The translations under genes and the position numbers were made by a program. From Conchocele bisecta (taxonomy: Eukaryota > Mollusca > Bivalvia > Lucinida > Thyasiridae), in contig CM055278.1 of NCBI GenBank assembly GCA_029237695.1, forward strand, positions 72,283,188 through 72,347,187: a stretch of 64,000 bases of DNA. Reading direction: 5' to 3'. Below, in pieces: positions 1 through 10,200 of this stretch. The stretch's first letter is position 1, and each line of letters begins with the position of its first letter. Under the pieces are notes generated by a model that saw only the letters and a list, made by a program, of their open reading frames with translations, searched no databases and was not told the origin of the DNA.

Positions 1-123
1 GATTGGTTGCACAATTAACATATCAAAATTCATTCCAGTTAATTTGAAATAGCACTCGTTGGAAAAGAGCACATACATTTGACGAATCCTGTCAGAAATG
101 GGCGTTGCTATACCTGTGTACAC

Positions 124-285
124 AACTGATTGCGTTAATCTTGCCAACATGGCATCGTTTCAGATGTTCCAACATCTATTGGCAATCTCAACTCGCAATC
201 AAGCGGCTTGATTGACTGTGCCTCAGTTGTATGACAGCTTAGGTTCAGCCAATCAAGCAGCTAAGAATTATGATTAGCGCAACCG
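124..285 (+). repeat. GCCTGCGTTAATC-family foldback MITE, copy 1
   Basis: The most abundant family here (~200 bp). It has ends like GCCTGCGTTAATCTTGCC, then ACGTTTCTGAACATCT, a central palindrome GAGCCTGAGCTGTGCTACAG / its complement, and a mirrored end. Other copies, some partial: 1540-1712, 2726-2950, 4895-5037, 5262-5540, 27735-27905, 30373-30585, 43490-43705, 43745-44095, 48125-48280, 52315-52535, 54900-55110, 57455-57650, 59425-59610 and 62340-62475. Confidence 0.8.
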
Positions 286-361
286 TGGTGTATCAGCACA
301 AAGGTAACACACGTGGCTTCTTAATATCAGATTGGTTTTGTTTTAAAACTAGTATATTTCC

Positions 362-667
362 ATCACAAAAATATTTACACAAAATTTATATCCCAGTAAA
401 CTCCCATGCCGAACTACTTTCCCTAACAGTTAAAATAATTCTTAAGAAAACGGAAAATAAACACATTTTCTTGATGAATTTATTTCAAATGCTGGAATTA
501 TAAGGAATGAATGGCCTTTTTGTGGAATTTATCGGGGTATAAACTTGGAAAAGTCGCGGGAATACTGGACGAAGGCCTTCCGGCCGGCCTTCGTCCAGTA
601 TTCCCGCGACTTTTCCAAGTTTATACCCCGATAAATTCCACAAAAAAGGCCATTCATTCCTATAATA
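362..667 (+). repeat. GGAATGAATGGCC hairpin element, copy 1
   Basis: A ~150-bp near-perfect palindrome (505-660, centre in GGCCTTCCGGCC region) at one end of a ~200-bp tail that carries TTCTTAAGAAAACGGAAAAT. Other copies: 3020-3395, 54100-54455 and 56601-56957. Confidence 0.8.
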
Positions 668-895
668 AAAAAATGAGAACGTGTTTTCATCATGGCCCTG
701 TGTAAAGTGGTTCAATTGAAGTTATACGGCGATACAAGGACCCCTGGGTTGTTTCTATTTTCTATATGTACATAAATATCGGATTTCCTATCTGGTGCGT
801 TCAATTGAAATAACCCAGCAGTCCAAGTATCGTCATTAGTATATCTTCAATTAAACCACTTTACACAGGGCCCTGATGAAAACACATTTTCATTT
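668..895 (+). repeat. Foldback element
   Basis: Arms near 672-720 and 841-890 are inverted copies (GGCCCTGTGTAAAGTGGTT / AACCACTTTACACAGGGCC). A partial third arm follows near 975-1020. Confidence 0.75.
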
Positions 896-1539
896 CTTAA
901 TTATTTGTTTCAAGACATCCTGAAAAAGAAAAAATCAGCGGTCCAAGTACATGTATCGTCATATATCTTCTATTAAACATTTTACACAGTGCCATGTAGA
1001 CAACACATTTTTATTTTTTATGTTTTTTTCCCAATATATCCTGATATGCCTCTTTAAGTACATGTAATCTGGAATCACGTACACAACGTTGCCAGCTGGC
1101 AGAAATCCCAGTAATCTTATATGACGCTCCAGGGCTCCAGATAAGGAATTTGTAATTGAGTATTGTCACTCCATCATTTCTGAAGCAATTGGGTATTTCA
1201 AAATTTGACGATACTTGGTAAAATAGAATCACACTACTGTTTACACATCAACAGACAGCCATTATTGAATAGTTTGCTTTGAAATTAAAACGTCTTGGCA
1301 TTTCCTTGGAGACAATTCTAATGAAATACCAAGATGTGTTTTCATGGAAAATAAGAAAAATATGCTACATTTGTGGTCTGTTTATTGTTTTCTGCAGCAT
1401 GATAAAGGTTCCAAAAATGTTTAATTGCGTTTTGATACTCGCTACTTCTGGTTTCAATTGGGTTTTTGGCAATTTTAATTGGGTATTTAAGCAAATACGC
1501 AGCTTATCTGGAGTTATGAATCTACACTGCCGACTATGC

Positions 1540-1712
1540 TATTCTTGCCCAGCTGATCAACGCTTCTGAACATGTCTTGTCAACTAGCAAACGAGCAATT
1601 TGATTGTCTGAGCTGTAGCACAGCTCAGGCTCAGACAATCAAGATGTTTGATGCCAAACGGAATATTCAATGATTTTGAAATCATCGACAAGATTAGTGC
1701 GACGGTCGTGTA
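1540..1712 (+). repeat. GCCTGCGTTAATC-family MITE, copy 2
   Basis: Diverged copy with the AGCTGTAGCACAGCT central palindrome. Confidence 0.65.
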
Positions 1713-1839
1713 TGCTTATAAGAAGGCAATGAGTTCATTTTGTTTGCCTGCCAAAGTCTAAATTGTTACATAAAACATTCAGTTTGTTTTTGCTTCCATT
1801 TTGAAGATATCTTCCAATGGGTGTTACATGTCGTGGGAG

Positions 1840-2540
1840 AGCCGGGAATGTGGCATTTGCAACCAGTCTAGACACAGATGAGCCTTCGCATCCACGCTGT
1901 CTAATCAAAATGTGCAGTGTTCGTCATTCAAGCAGTGAAGCTGGCACTTACATGTATGGTTTTTGCTACCAGTGTATATCCAGATCATCCGTTCAGTCTG
2001 ATCCGGGTCTACATTGTTCGTCATTCAGTTTGTGAAGCCGGGACTTATCGCTTTGGCGACCAGTGTAGCTCCAGATGCGCCTGCGCATCCGCGCTGTCCG
2101 ATCAGGGTCTACACTGTTCGTCATTCAATCCCTGAAGCAGGCACTTATCGCCTTTGCGACCAGGGTAGCTCCAGATCAGCCTGCTCATCCGTTCAGTATG
2201 ATCAGGGTCTACACCGTTCGTCATTCAGTTTATGAAGCTGGAACTTATCGCTTTTGCGACCAATGTACATATGTAGCTCCAGATCAGCCTGCGTATGAGC
2301 GAAGTCTGATCAGAGTCTGCACTGTTCGTCATTCAATCAGTGAAGCCGGGGCTTATCGTTTTGGCGACCAGTGTAGATGCAGATCACCACGCGCATCCGT
2401 GCAAACGATCAGGGTCTGCACTGTTCGTGATTCAATCAGTGATGCAGGCACTTATCGTCTTTGCGACCAGTGTAGATGCAGATCACCACGCGCATCCGTG
2501 CAAACGATCAGGATCTGCACTGTTCGTCACGACTGACTGC
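1840..2540 (+). repeat. ~100-bp satellite array, about 7 units
   Basis: Imperfect tandem units with GATCAGGGTCTGCACTGTTC, GTCATTCA and GCGACCAGTGTAG. The family recurs at 30790-31075 and, in another variant, at 50755-51500. Short apparent reading frames across it reflect the repeat. Confidence 0.85.
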
Positions 2541-2725
2541 TACAGAAAACACGCTAGGTCACCAGTACAGCTTCAGTGTATTATGTTGTGCTTATTCAAT
2601 AATAAAATAAAAGACAAGTAATCGCGAGGGACGGCTGCATGCCATTATCGCTTTTTGACTTTCGCGGGATATGTTGCTTTGTTTAAGGATGAATGTGATA
2701 AAAGTCACAATCCTGGTATTCGATG

Positions 2726-2950
2726 TGTACGCAACAGGCTGTGCTAATCTTGTCAAAATATGACAATCTCTTTACTTCAAAATACTCGAATATTGTGTTT
2801 GAAATCAAGCAACTTGATTGACTGAGCCTGGGCTGTGCTACATCTCAGGCTCAGTCAAGCAAGTTGCTTGATCGCGAGTTGGCATTGCCAGTGCATAATA
2901 GTATTAAAAAACGCTGATAAGCTTGTCCAGATTAACGCAACCGCTTGTGT
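2726..2950 (+). repeat. GCCTGCGTTAATC-family MITE, copy 3
   Basis: Central palindrome near 2830-2870 (GAGCCTGGGCTGTGCTAC). Confidence 0.7.
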
Positions 2951-3019
2951 CTAACGCCATTTTGTACATGTAATCAACACCAACACGAAAACAAAGCAGT
3001 TGCCCAGTTAGATGAAATA

Positions 3020-3395
3020 TGTCACCTCGGCATATTATAGGAATGAATGGCCTTTTTGTGGAATTTATTGGGGTATAAACTTGGAAAAGTCGCGGGAATA
3101 CTGGACGAAGGCCGGAAGGCCTCGTCCAGTATTCCCGCGACTTTTCCAAGTTTATATCCCGATAAATTCAACAAAAAGGCCATTCATTCCTTATCATTCC
3201 AGCATTTGAAATAAATTCATCAAGAAAATGTGTTTATTTTCTGTTTTCTTAAGAATTATTTTAACTGCGCCTCACGGTTACGGAAAGTAGTTCGGCGTGG
3301 GAGTTTACTGGGATAAACATTTTGGACAGAGACTTGCTACGGGCCAATCAAATGTTAGGGAATTGTGTAAATATTTTTGTGCTGGAATTATTAGC
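3020..3395 (-). repeat. GGAATGAATGGCC hairpin element, copy 2
   Basis: Hairpin at 3038-3193 followed by the tail in the opposite orientation to copy 1, ending near GCTGGAATTATTAGC. Confidence 0.8.
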
Positions 3396-4894
3396 ATGTA
3401 TCGAAATTCCCAGATGATATACATGTAAAGACGAGCCATGTGATTTTGTAGCTAAGAAGATGTTCGACATTTCCTGAATATGTTTACCAAATTTACGATA
3501 TTTTCCATAAATGACGTAGAAAGTTGGCGAATACAAATTCTGCATTTACTATGATAATTTTGCTAACAACTTCGACGTAATTTGCTGAAAATATCACAGT
3601 TTCTGTAAATAGTTTTCATGAAAATTCGCACATCTTCTTACATTAGGTACATAATCACGTGACTGGTCTAATCTCGCCGTTATATGATCAATAACATCAT
3701 GAAAACAGTCGAGCTAGATGATATATGACACCTCCGTATATTAGTATGTATTGAAATTCCCAGATGACAGAATATTATAGAGTTATTAGACATACAATGA
3801 AAAAATGGAGTCAACTTCATTCTTGTCCAGCGTAACTCGTACAGTTGAGGATCCGTGGGGCCCCCGATCATCTAATGGCTCATGCATAATTGCTTCGTAA
3901 TTGTGATGGAATATATAGAGGATATTCCATAGTACATTTTGAATAGCGGGAAATGTTTGGAATGTGTTCAATCACATTAACATTCTAGATTAGTCGAGAC
4001 CCTTTCCAAATTTTCCAATCACTTTATTTTGACTTTAATAAAAATTATACATTTTGCATGGTAGCTCGTGGTTTCCAAGAAAACAGGCGCGCAATAAGGG
4101 TGTTCTCTTCACGGTGTATTATTTGTAAGGAGTTGATTACGGGTTTTCTCTCACAGCGAAACCCGTGCAAATAATTTGCAAGAGTGTAATAAATGCATAA
4201 CATACATATGAACTGTCTCGTCTTACTATTTCCTAGAGAGTGCATGGAGTTGCCATGTCGGCCATCATGAATACAAGTTGGTGCAACATGATGGGGAGAC
4301 ATCTGACTACAGCAACCTATGCCTTGTTTTCATCAAATGTATATACAAAGATATGTGAAGGGTTTGTTGACCCTTTGCTAAAATGTTTGAGAATTCAGTA
4401 AAGTCTGTGTAACAGTAAGAACAATACACGGTGCTGTATATGTATCTGTATTACCACAAATACTGTATCGAATGTACTGTCTACTTGCCTGATATTCGAG
4501 TAAATACGTTCTTATATGTAGCAATTGCACTTCTAATAATAGACAGTGCATCAGATTGACATTCACACATTGAAAACGTGTCAATTGTATATGTTGTGAG
4601 TGATGGTAGAAATGCTGTTGAAATAATATTTATAGGACACTGTCGTCCTATATATGTGTCAAGTTTTATTAGATTTGCTGCCATACTATTTGATGTAGGT
4701 GACAAACCCTCCAAGTGGTGAAACTGTCCGATAACATGTACAACCTAAAATTGCGGAGATGGCAACTGAATGCTCGATATAATATGCTCTAAGAAGAACA
4801 GGGTCAGATATACTTTATATAGACATTCAGTCATATGTATGATTCCACTACATTTGAAACAAAAGATCATATTCTATAAATTAAGTATTTAATG
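3396..4894. other. No recognised feature
   Basis: AT-rich sequence without a supported gene. Short repeated phrases (CGAAATTCCCAGATGA near 3400 and GAAATTCCCAGATGACAG near 3750) hint at degraded repeats. Confidence 0.6.
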
Positions 4895-5037
4895 TACACC
4901 ACCGCCTGCACTAATCTTGTCAATATTTGTAAATGTCTTTATTACATATACATGTAAGTAGCTTGATTGCAAGATGAGATTGCCAAAATATGTTCAGAAA
5001 CGTTGACATCTTGGCAAGATTAACGCCGGCTACAGCT

Positions 5038-5262
5038 CTGGGGGCCGTTTCACTAAACTTCGTACGACTAAAATGTTCGTAAGTGTAAAATTATGATAGT
5101 CTGTAAATTGCACATCAACACTGTTTTCTTGTAAACAATTATTGGATTTACATTTATTGAGCATAGGCTGCATATGCAGCCTATGCTCAATAAATTTAAA
5201 TCCATCAATTGAAATATTTCTAGACATTTTAGTCGTAAGAAGTTTAGTGAAACGGGCCCCAG
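5038..5262 (+). repeat. CGTACGACTAAAATG-family palindromic MITE, copy 1
   Basis: ~225 bp whose two halves are inverted copies: GCCGTTTCACTAAACTTCGT at the ends and GCATAGGCTGCATATGCAGC at the centre. It sits inside a GCCTGCGTTAATC-family copy. Other copies: 28211-28462, 28779-29000, 31109-31352, 42588-43314 (interrupted), 55782-56026, 56393-56990 (interrupted), 57686-57870, 58166-58406, 61525-61637 (half) and 63546-63789. Confidence 0.85.
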
Positions 5263-5559
5263 GCACGGCCAATCAAACTGCTTAATTGCGAGATGATGTT
5301 GCCAATAGATGTTCAGAAACGTTGACATCTTGGCAAGATTAACGCAGGCTACAGCTCAGGCACGGCCAATCAACTGCTTATTTGCGAGATGATATTGCCA
5401 ATATATGTTCAGAAACGTTGACATCTGGGAAAGATTATCGCAGGCGGAGGTGTACACGTCAATGCTACATCTCAGTCACGGCCAATCAAACTGTTTGATT
5501 GCGAGTTGCCAATAGATGTTCAGACGTGTATTGCCAGACCACGATTTGATTGCACGATC

Positions 5560-5917
5560 GTGTATTTCATCAGGCAACTAGCTTTGAAATGAATTGGCCC
5601 AATACGTATTGACTGATAACATAAAGTCGTACCATGCATTGACTTGATACGAATATCCGGGTTACAACAAATTGAAAACTGGTGTTTCATTGGTCGCACA
5701 GCGTCACATGACGTTACAGAATGACGTCAGTGTAACGCCGCATCGTATTTACGTATTTGATCACCGGCTAACATAAAACATTACAAGATAAATAGAATAG
5801 CAGCCTAGTGTATGTTGACATCAAGTTAACCAGACTCGGCTCGGAAACGATAGGAATTCCTCGGCGAGCCTCGGAATTCCTACGCGTTATGCAATATGCA
5901 ATATCACGTATTATATA
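5560..5917. repeat. Diverged repeat shared with 55.2-55.4 kb
   Basis: Contains GTCACATGACGTTACAG and GGAATTCCTCGGCGAGCC. An inverted relative with TAGGAATTCCGAGTCTCGCC and GTCATGTGACGCC lies near 55150-55400, and related stretches occur near 41800, 43400 and 62850. No gene is seen. Confidence 0.5.
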
Positions 5918-5966
5918 TGTAGCTATTTCACCAACATTCCAAAGTATACTTATCTAGCAAAGAATA
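5918..5966 (+). repeat. Left remnant of the MITE that received the Polinton
   Basis: GTAGCTATTTCACCAACATT and on matches the start of the intact copies at 59728 and 62476. Confidence 0.85.
5961..5966. repeat. Left target-site duplication of the Polinton
   Basis: AGAATA directly precedes the left terminus; AGTATA follows the right terminus. Uninterrupted relatives of the host MITE read AGTATA or close to it at this point, so the left copy has probably taken one substitution since insertion. Confidence 0.85.
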
Positions 5967-5983
5967 AGTAGTAATGGGTGCCT

Positions 5984-6087
5984 CTATGGTACGGTTTTTT
6001 AACATGTGTATTTTCCATAGACAATTTTACCCTTGCACCGGTAAAATTGTCTATGTAAAATACACATGTTAAAAAACCGTACCATAG
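5984..6087. repeat. Terminal hairpin, left end
   Basis: Two 48-nt arms (5984-6031 and 6040-6087) with one mismatch and an 8-nt loop, 17 bp from the element terminus. The identically placed mirror copy is 27065-27168. It may mark the replication or integration end, but no function is shown by sequence alone. Confidence 0.9.
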
Positions 6088-6116
6088 GTGGCACCCCTTA
6101 TTACTCCCATTATCAG

Positions 6117-6343
6117 GGGTGGAAACTTCTTGTATTACGCTATAGTGGTTAAAAACCGTACCATAGTGGCACCCCTGAACCATTTTGTTGATTCGTGAAT
6201 TTTATCCGGGGGTGGAAACTTCTTGTATTACTCTATAGTGGTTAAAAACCGTACCATAGTGGCACCCTTGAACCATTTTGTTGATTCATGAATTTTATCC
6301 GGGGTGGAAACTTCTTGTATCACGCTATAGTAACACCCTGAAC
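6117..6343 (+). repeat. 92-bp direct repeats within the left TIR
   Basis: Units start at 6117, 6209 and 6301 (last one partial), each beginning GGGGTGGAAACTTCTTGTAT and including the outer hairpin stem sequence ACCGTACCATAG. Mirror copies lie at about 26811-27050 in the right TIR. Confidence 0.85.
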
Positions 6344-6564
6344 ATTTAGGGATGTACTGTTTTCCTCCATATAATTTTCAAATATTTTTGACAACTCCAA
6401 TATTATCAAATACATATGAAAATGTCCTAGAAATAATTTTCATCCACTTCTGACAACTCTAATATTGACATAAGTTGATGAAAATAAATATTGATTGTAA
6501 ATCAATATATTGGTATTTTTCGATTTATCGGGGGAAAATTGAATACGAGATATGTAAAGTTTTA

Positions 6565-6602
6565 ATAATATTTTATTGAACAATAACATATTTACAACAT
6601 GG
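6565..6602 (-). terminator. Shared polyadenylation module (copy 1)
   Basis: On the minus strand the stretch reads TGTTATTGTTCAATAAAATA, with the AATAAA hexamer at 6577-6572. It follows the protease stop. Near-identical copies follow the 16.8-kb minus-strand gene (16715-16751) and the last plus-strand gene (26107-26142). Confidence 0.75.
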
Positions 6603-6657
6603 AATTATAGACCAGATATGATATTCATATTTGATCTTTACAAAAGTACATGCAATA

Positions 6658-7242
6658 TTATGTTAACATATTTGTGACATGAAGTAATTTTGGAAAATGC
6701 AAAGACATGGCATGATGATATTGTTGTGGTTTACAACATTGGCACCCGACAGATGTTGAACTTTGTTGAGGTCCTTCGTAGAGTGTTCCAAAGTGATGTT
6801 TGAACCAGATCGTTATAGTCCTATCATTCTTGAAGTAATCTGATGAACTGAATGTTTGTTGAATACAGAGACGCAGAGTATTTCCTCTTGCAATCTCAAC
6901 CAACACAAACACACAGTATTTTCCACATGTTGTACTGAATACACTTTGTAGTCTCTGTTTGTTAAATGTCCATTTCGTAGAATTGTTTGTCAAGAAAGAC
7001 AATATTTCTTCATGTAGTGGTGGTAACCCATAGGAGTCAAAGTAGGTTGCTTCATTCTTCTGATCAAATACAATGGCTATCCAATGTTTTCCAGGTTGAT
7101 CAGAATTATCAGTGTTGATTATGTACGCTTGGACGTCTAATGGTCTGTGATTTGGTAGCTTGTCTTTTGGGCATACTATTCCGTTTAATCTCTTCAGCCA
7201 TATTTCTTGATCCAGAATATACTGTAATTCGATGGTTTCCAT
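6658..7242 (-). CDS. Adenovirus-type cysteine protease (maturation protease)
   Basis: 194 codons. Matches the Polinton/adenain C5-like fold: His53 in GKHWIAIVF, Asp69 in TYFDSYG, Gln99 in LQSVFS and Cys106 in STTCGKYC, in the expected order and spacing for the His-Asp/Glu-Gln-Cys active site. The N-terminal METIELQYIL fits the family start. In viruses with this enzyme it trims capsid and core precursors during particle maturation; here that is inference from the family. It is the last gene of the minus-strand block, just after the capsid gene, and is followed by the AATAAA module in the TIR. The C-terminal part after residue ~150 is less conserved and ends in a Cys/His-containing tail. Confidence 0.9.
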   Translation of the reverse strand: METIELQYILDQEIWLKRLNGIVCPKDKLPNHRPLDVQAYIINTDNSDQPGKHWIAIVFDQKNEATYFDSYGLPPLHEEILSFLTNNSTKWTFNKQRLQSVFSTTCGKYCVFVLVEIARGNTLRLCIQQTFSSSDYFKNDRTITIWFKHHFGTLYEGPQQSSTSVGCQCCKPQQYHHAMSLHFPKLLHVTNMLT

Positions 7243-7306
7243 CTTTGGATGTTGATTTCACCAATACGTTACTTTTAGGATTTGTTTTGTTCATAATTGT
7301 CCAATA

Positions 7307-8613
7307 TTAATAGTCGGTGATCACTTCACGAAGACTATTTATTTCAATCTGGTTATCAAACTCTGAGAACACTATGACATTGAATGACTTTTTCAAGTGC
7401 TCTGGCAAACTGAAGCTCAAGGCGTAGATTTCCAGTTCTTATAGGGTGTAGGTGTCCCTCTTCACTGCCCTGGTCAGGTGTCAAGTCATATCCCCACAAA
7501 CAATATCCATTTACATATTCATCTCTAGTAATATCAAATGATTTGTTTTGACCTAGTGAAGACACAGCTTGATACAAAGACATGTATGATTTAAGATTTA
7601 TGTTCAAAATCCGGCTCAAATGGACGGTTGAAAATACCATGACCATTACAATTTACATCAATTTTTGATAGATTAAAATGATGAAAATTGAATGGATTTT
7701 TTGCGTATCCCCATTGAAACTAGCATTATCAACCATACCAATGAATATCCGTTTTGGTAATTGCCCCTGAAAAAGATGATCTTCTATTTTTGAGCGCATT
7801 CCAGTTGCAATTGTGAATGTTTTGACTTCTACTCTACGTATAGGAATTTTCATATTCTTTTGAGCTATGAGTCTGTTCATGTCATTGGACACAGCAGGTA
7901 ATAGCTCAACAGTTCTTACATTGAAAGAAACTAACATTTTCAAAATCTATTTTTGTCTCTGGTGCGCCAGTGCCGCCTATTAAACAAAACTTTGACGATG
8001 CTCTATTGAGTCTTATTCTAATTTCAATTCCATTGGGTAAATATTTTTCTTGTAAAAATAAATCCAAATGCAATCGTGCTTGAAGTTCGATTACTTTACT
8101 TCTCGAAATAAATGAATTCCTCTTATTAAGACCTGCATTTTCACCTGCAATGTCAACAATCTCATATTTACCGGCGATATCTTTCAACCACATTTCACTA
8201 GCCGCTAATTGTGTTGATTTACATTCAGCGTTATATGACAAAAGATTTTCTAAATATGCCCGAAAAGGATATGTATCAGAATTATTTGTTATCAGTTTAT
8301 TGTTTAGATATAAATCAATATTACTGAAGATACTATGAAAGAAATTGTTAACTGGAGCAATATTATCATCTGCGTCTAATGCAGTATTATCTATTTTTAA
8401 AAATTTCAATTTCAAATACATGTAAGATTGAGATAAATCTGTCCATTTATCTGTTTGTGGTGGAATTAAAAATTCTATTGGAGCATTATTGTTGAGAGAG
8501 GAAATCGGAAAATGTTCAATCCACTGACTTTCATGCATAGCAGTCATGGTTGGAGGTACTGATTGAACATCCAACTCAGTCTTACTACATTCACAAGAAC
8601 CGTTTTGCATCAT
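7307..8613 (-). pseudogene. Major capsid protein (double jelly roll), frameshifted
   Basis: The first open segment (8613 down to 7906, 235 codons) carries the N-terminal Polinton capsid signature, e.g. FFHSIFSNIDLYLNNKLI and FRAYLENLLSYN. The second segment (7943-7653) carries IPIRRVEVKTFTI and LPKRIFIGMVDN. The third (7646-7356) carries the C-terminal part with GNLRLELQFA. Coding similarity continues to a TAA at 7307-7309. The segments are colinear but in different frames: breaks near 7920, between 7685 and 7610, and near 7375. The family forms the hexon-like capsomers of the predicted virion. The breaks may be decay or assembly indels. Neighbours are the protease downstream and a basic core protein upstream. 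Confidence 0.9.
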
Positions 8614-8621
8614 ATTTTATT

Positions 8622-9023
8622 TTAGTCAAAAATATCTAAATTTCTGTTAGATATTTTTCTCCTTTTTATACCTTTTTGATTGTTACTTGATTTATGGACC
8701 TTAACTCTTCGATGTATTGAACGCGACTGATGTTTCCTTTTATTTTTCTTTGTTTTTATACCTAATTTCTTCAAAAATGATTTTCCTAGTGAATTCATTG
8801 TTTGTTTACCTCGTGAAATAATTACATCCTTTGGATTTTTGTGTTGAAGAAAAATATCTTGAGCTAAACCTATTCCTTGTTTCATTCATTCATTTTTAAA
8901 AGAATTTACTCCAGTTTTTATTATTGGTTTTATAATTGGAGAAACGGTTCTAATTGCAGATTTGAACAAGGATCCTAAACCTGCCCCATACTGACGTGTA
9001 ACTCCTCGATATACAGGATGCAT
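8622..9023 (-). CDS. Small basic core-like Polinton protein, interrupted by one TGA
   Basis: A 134-codon frame starting ATG at 9023 (MHPVYRGVTRQYGAGLG), with an in-frame TGA at 8888-8886. It resumes at once with ATG (MKQGIGLAQDIFLQHKNP). The sequence at the break is a 4-bp ATTC repeat (three copies), a likely slippage site. The N-terminal YRGV..Q.G.GLG pattern and the PKDVI.SRGK stretch recur in Polintons as a short protein next to the capsid gene. The C-terminal third is strongly basic (KTKKNKRKHQSR), which suggests nucleic-acid binding in the particle. It sits between capsid and penton genes. It could be two separately started proteins, but one broken gene is more likely. Confidence 0.65.
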
Positions 9024-9030
9024 TTTCAAT

Positions 9031-9884
9031 CTATTTTTCTTTTCCTAAAATGTAACTTCACCATAGACTTTCCAAGAACAAAATGAACAGGATTGCCAGA
9101 ATCTCCTCTTATATTTATATGAATTGTATCAAATTCAGATTTTTGATATAGGCATATAATGTAAGTTTAAAAATTCATGGTTAATATGTTGACTACCTAT
9201 ATCATTTTCAATTGAATTTGATGTTTTGAATGGTACAACTCTTAAAATCGGAGCTTGAATATGTCCTACAATCGAATATTCAACAATATCAGAGTAAATA
9301 AACAAATGATTAAACCCCTCATTTAAATTTGACAAATGTGGAAAAAAATCATTTGCATTACTGTTTGCAAAAAATATATCGTTTACTAACTTTGGATCTC
9401 CACCTAACTTTAAAAACAATGTAGGGTTAAATTTAATTCCTGTTTTATGAATTTTATGGAAACTAAATTTTGGACGTTTCATACCCGGAGAATATGAAAC
9501 GTTAATCGCTTGCTTGTTTTTTTTTAAAATATCGCCAAAAGAATCTTGAATGATATTATCAATTGTTTCCAATACATGAGCTATTGATGAATAGGATCCA
9601 GGTTGAAAATTAAAATTGATAATCCATTTAATAGGAGTACCAGCTTCATCAAAGCCTATCTCATTTATATCAATTTTTTTATTTTTTATTTCTGAAACAT
9701 CCGAGTAGAAAGATAAATATTTTGTTATAATATTAAATTCTGTTTCGTCTTTGGTGATATTTAAAAACTGTGAAGGAATAATTAATTCCGTTAATGCTAT
9801 TTCCCAGTTTTCTTTATCGATACGAACTGTTCGAGGTAATTTAACTTTGAAACAACATTGTATATTTGATGGATAAATATCCAT
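9031..9884 (-). CDS. Minor capsid protein (penton, single jelly roll), one frameshift
   Basis: 249 open codons from ATG at 9884. The N-terminal pattern VKLPRTVRIDKENWEIALTE and the later DIVEYSIVGHIQAPILRVVP are typical of the Polinton minor capsid/penton protein. The frame ends early at 9135, but clear C-terminal family sequence (RGDSGNPVHFVLGK) continues in another frame to a TAG at 9031-9033. The break is a run of A after the SK codons near 9145. The protein would cap the particle vertices. It lies in the capsid-core-penton block. Confidence 0.8.
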
Positions 9885-9918
9885 AGAACTATCACTCAGT
9901 AAGGTAACCTTACTGAAT

Positions 9919-10200
9919 TCATTTTTTACCGTCTGTAAAATCGAAGCCTATCTGTGGTTTTTTGCTAAATTTTAACCCGGGACTTGGTAAAATGTATCCA
10001 AGAGAACTACTTAAAAGAACGAGCCACAATTCACGATTAGGACTTTGGATACTTAAATGAATGATGGCTGTTGTAACAATTGCATATATTATAACTACTT
10101 GAGAAATATATTGAAATTGATTTTTTGGTATTCGTTTACCACAAAATGAAAACTCTTGTTTTTCTATTTTTTCGTTTTCAATTATATCTTGTTCATTCAT
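9919..10200 (-). CDS. Small two-helix membrane protein
   Basis: 93 codons with two hydrophobic segments, about residues 32-51 (ISQVVIIYAIVTTAIIHLSI) and 58-73 (LWLVLLSSSLGYIL), a charged N-terminus and a basic C-terminal tail. No enzymatic motif. Its ATG overlaps the integrase TGA as ATGA on the minus strand. It sits between integrase and penton genes. It might act in particle-membrane or egress functions, but that is only suggested by the membrane segments. Confidence 0.65.
   Translation of the reverse strand: MNEQDIIENEKIEKQEFSFCGKRIPKNQFQYISQVVIIYAIVTTAIIHLSIQSPNRELWLVLLSSSLGYILPSPGLKFSKKPQIGFDFTDGKK

Larger units (their letters stand above)
5967..6606 (+). repeat. Polinton left terminal inverted repeat
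   Basis: About 640 bp matching the reverse complement of 26105-27185. From the outside it holds a 104-bp hairpin, 2.5 copies of a 92-bp direct repeat, AT-rich sequence, and an AATAAA 3'-end module (minus strand) that serves the protease gene. Relative to the right arm it lacks a ~450-bp gene cassette. Confidence 0.9.

Noticed and set aside
1817..2621. Overlapping frames with repeated RVYTVRHS-like peptides
   Set aside because: Translations of the ~100-bp satellite in several frames; no start, splice or conservation signal.
7109..7294. 61-codon minus-strand frame upstream of the protease
   Set aside because: Overlaps the protease N-terminus in another frame and has no family pattern.
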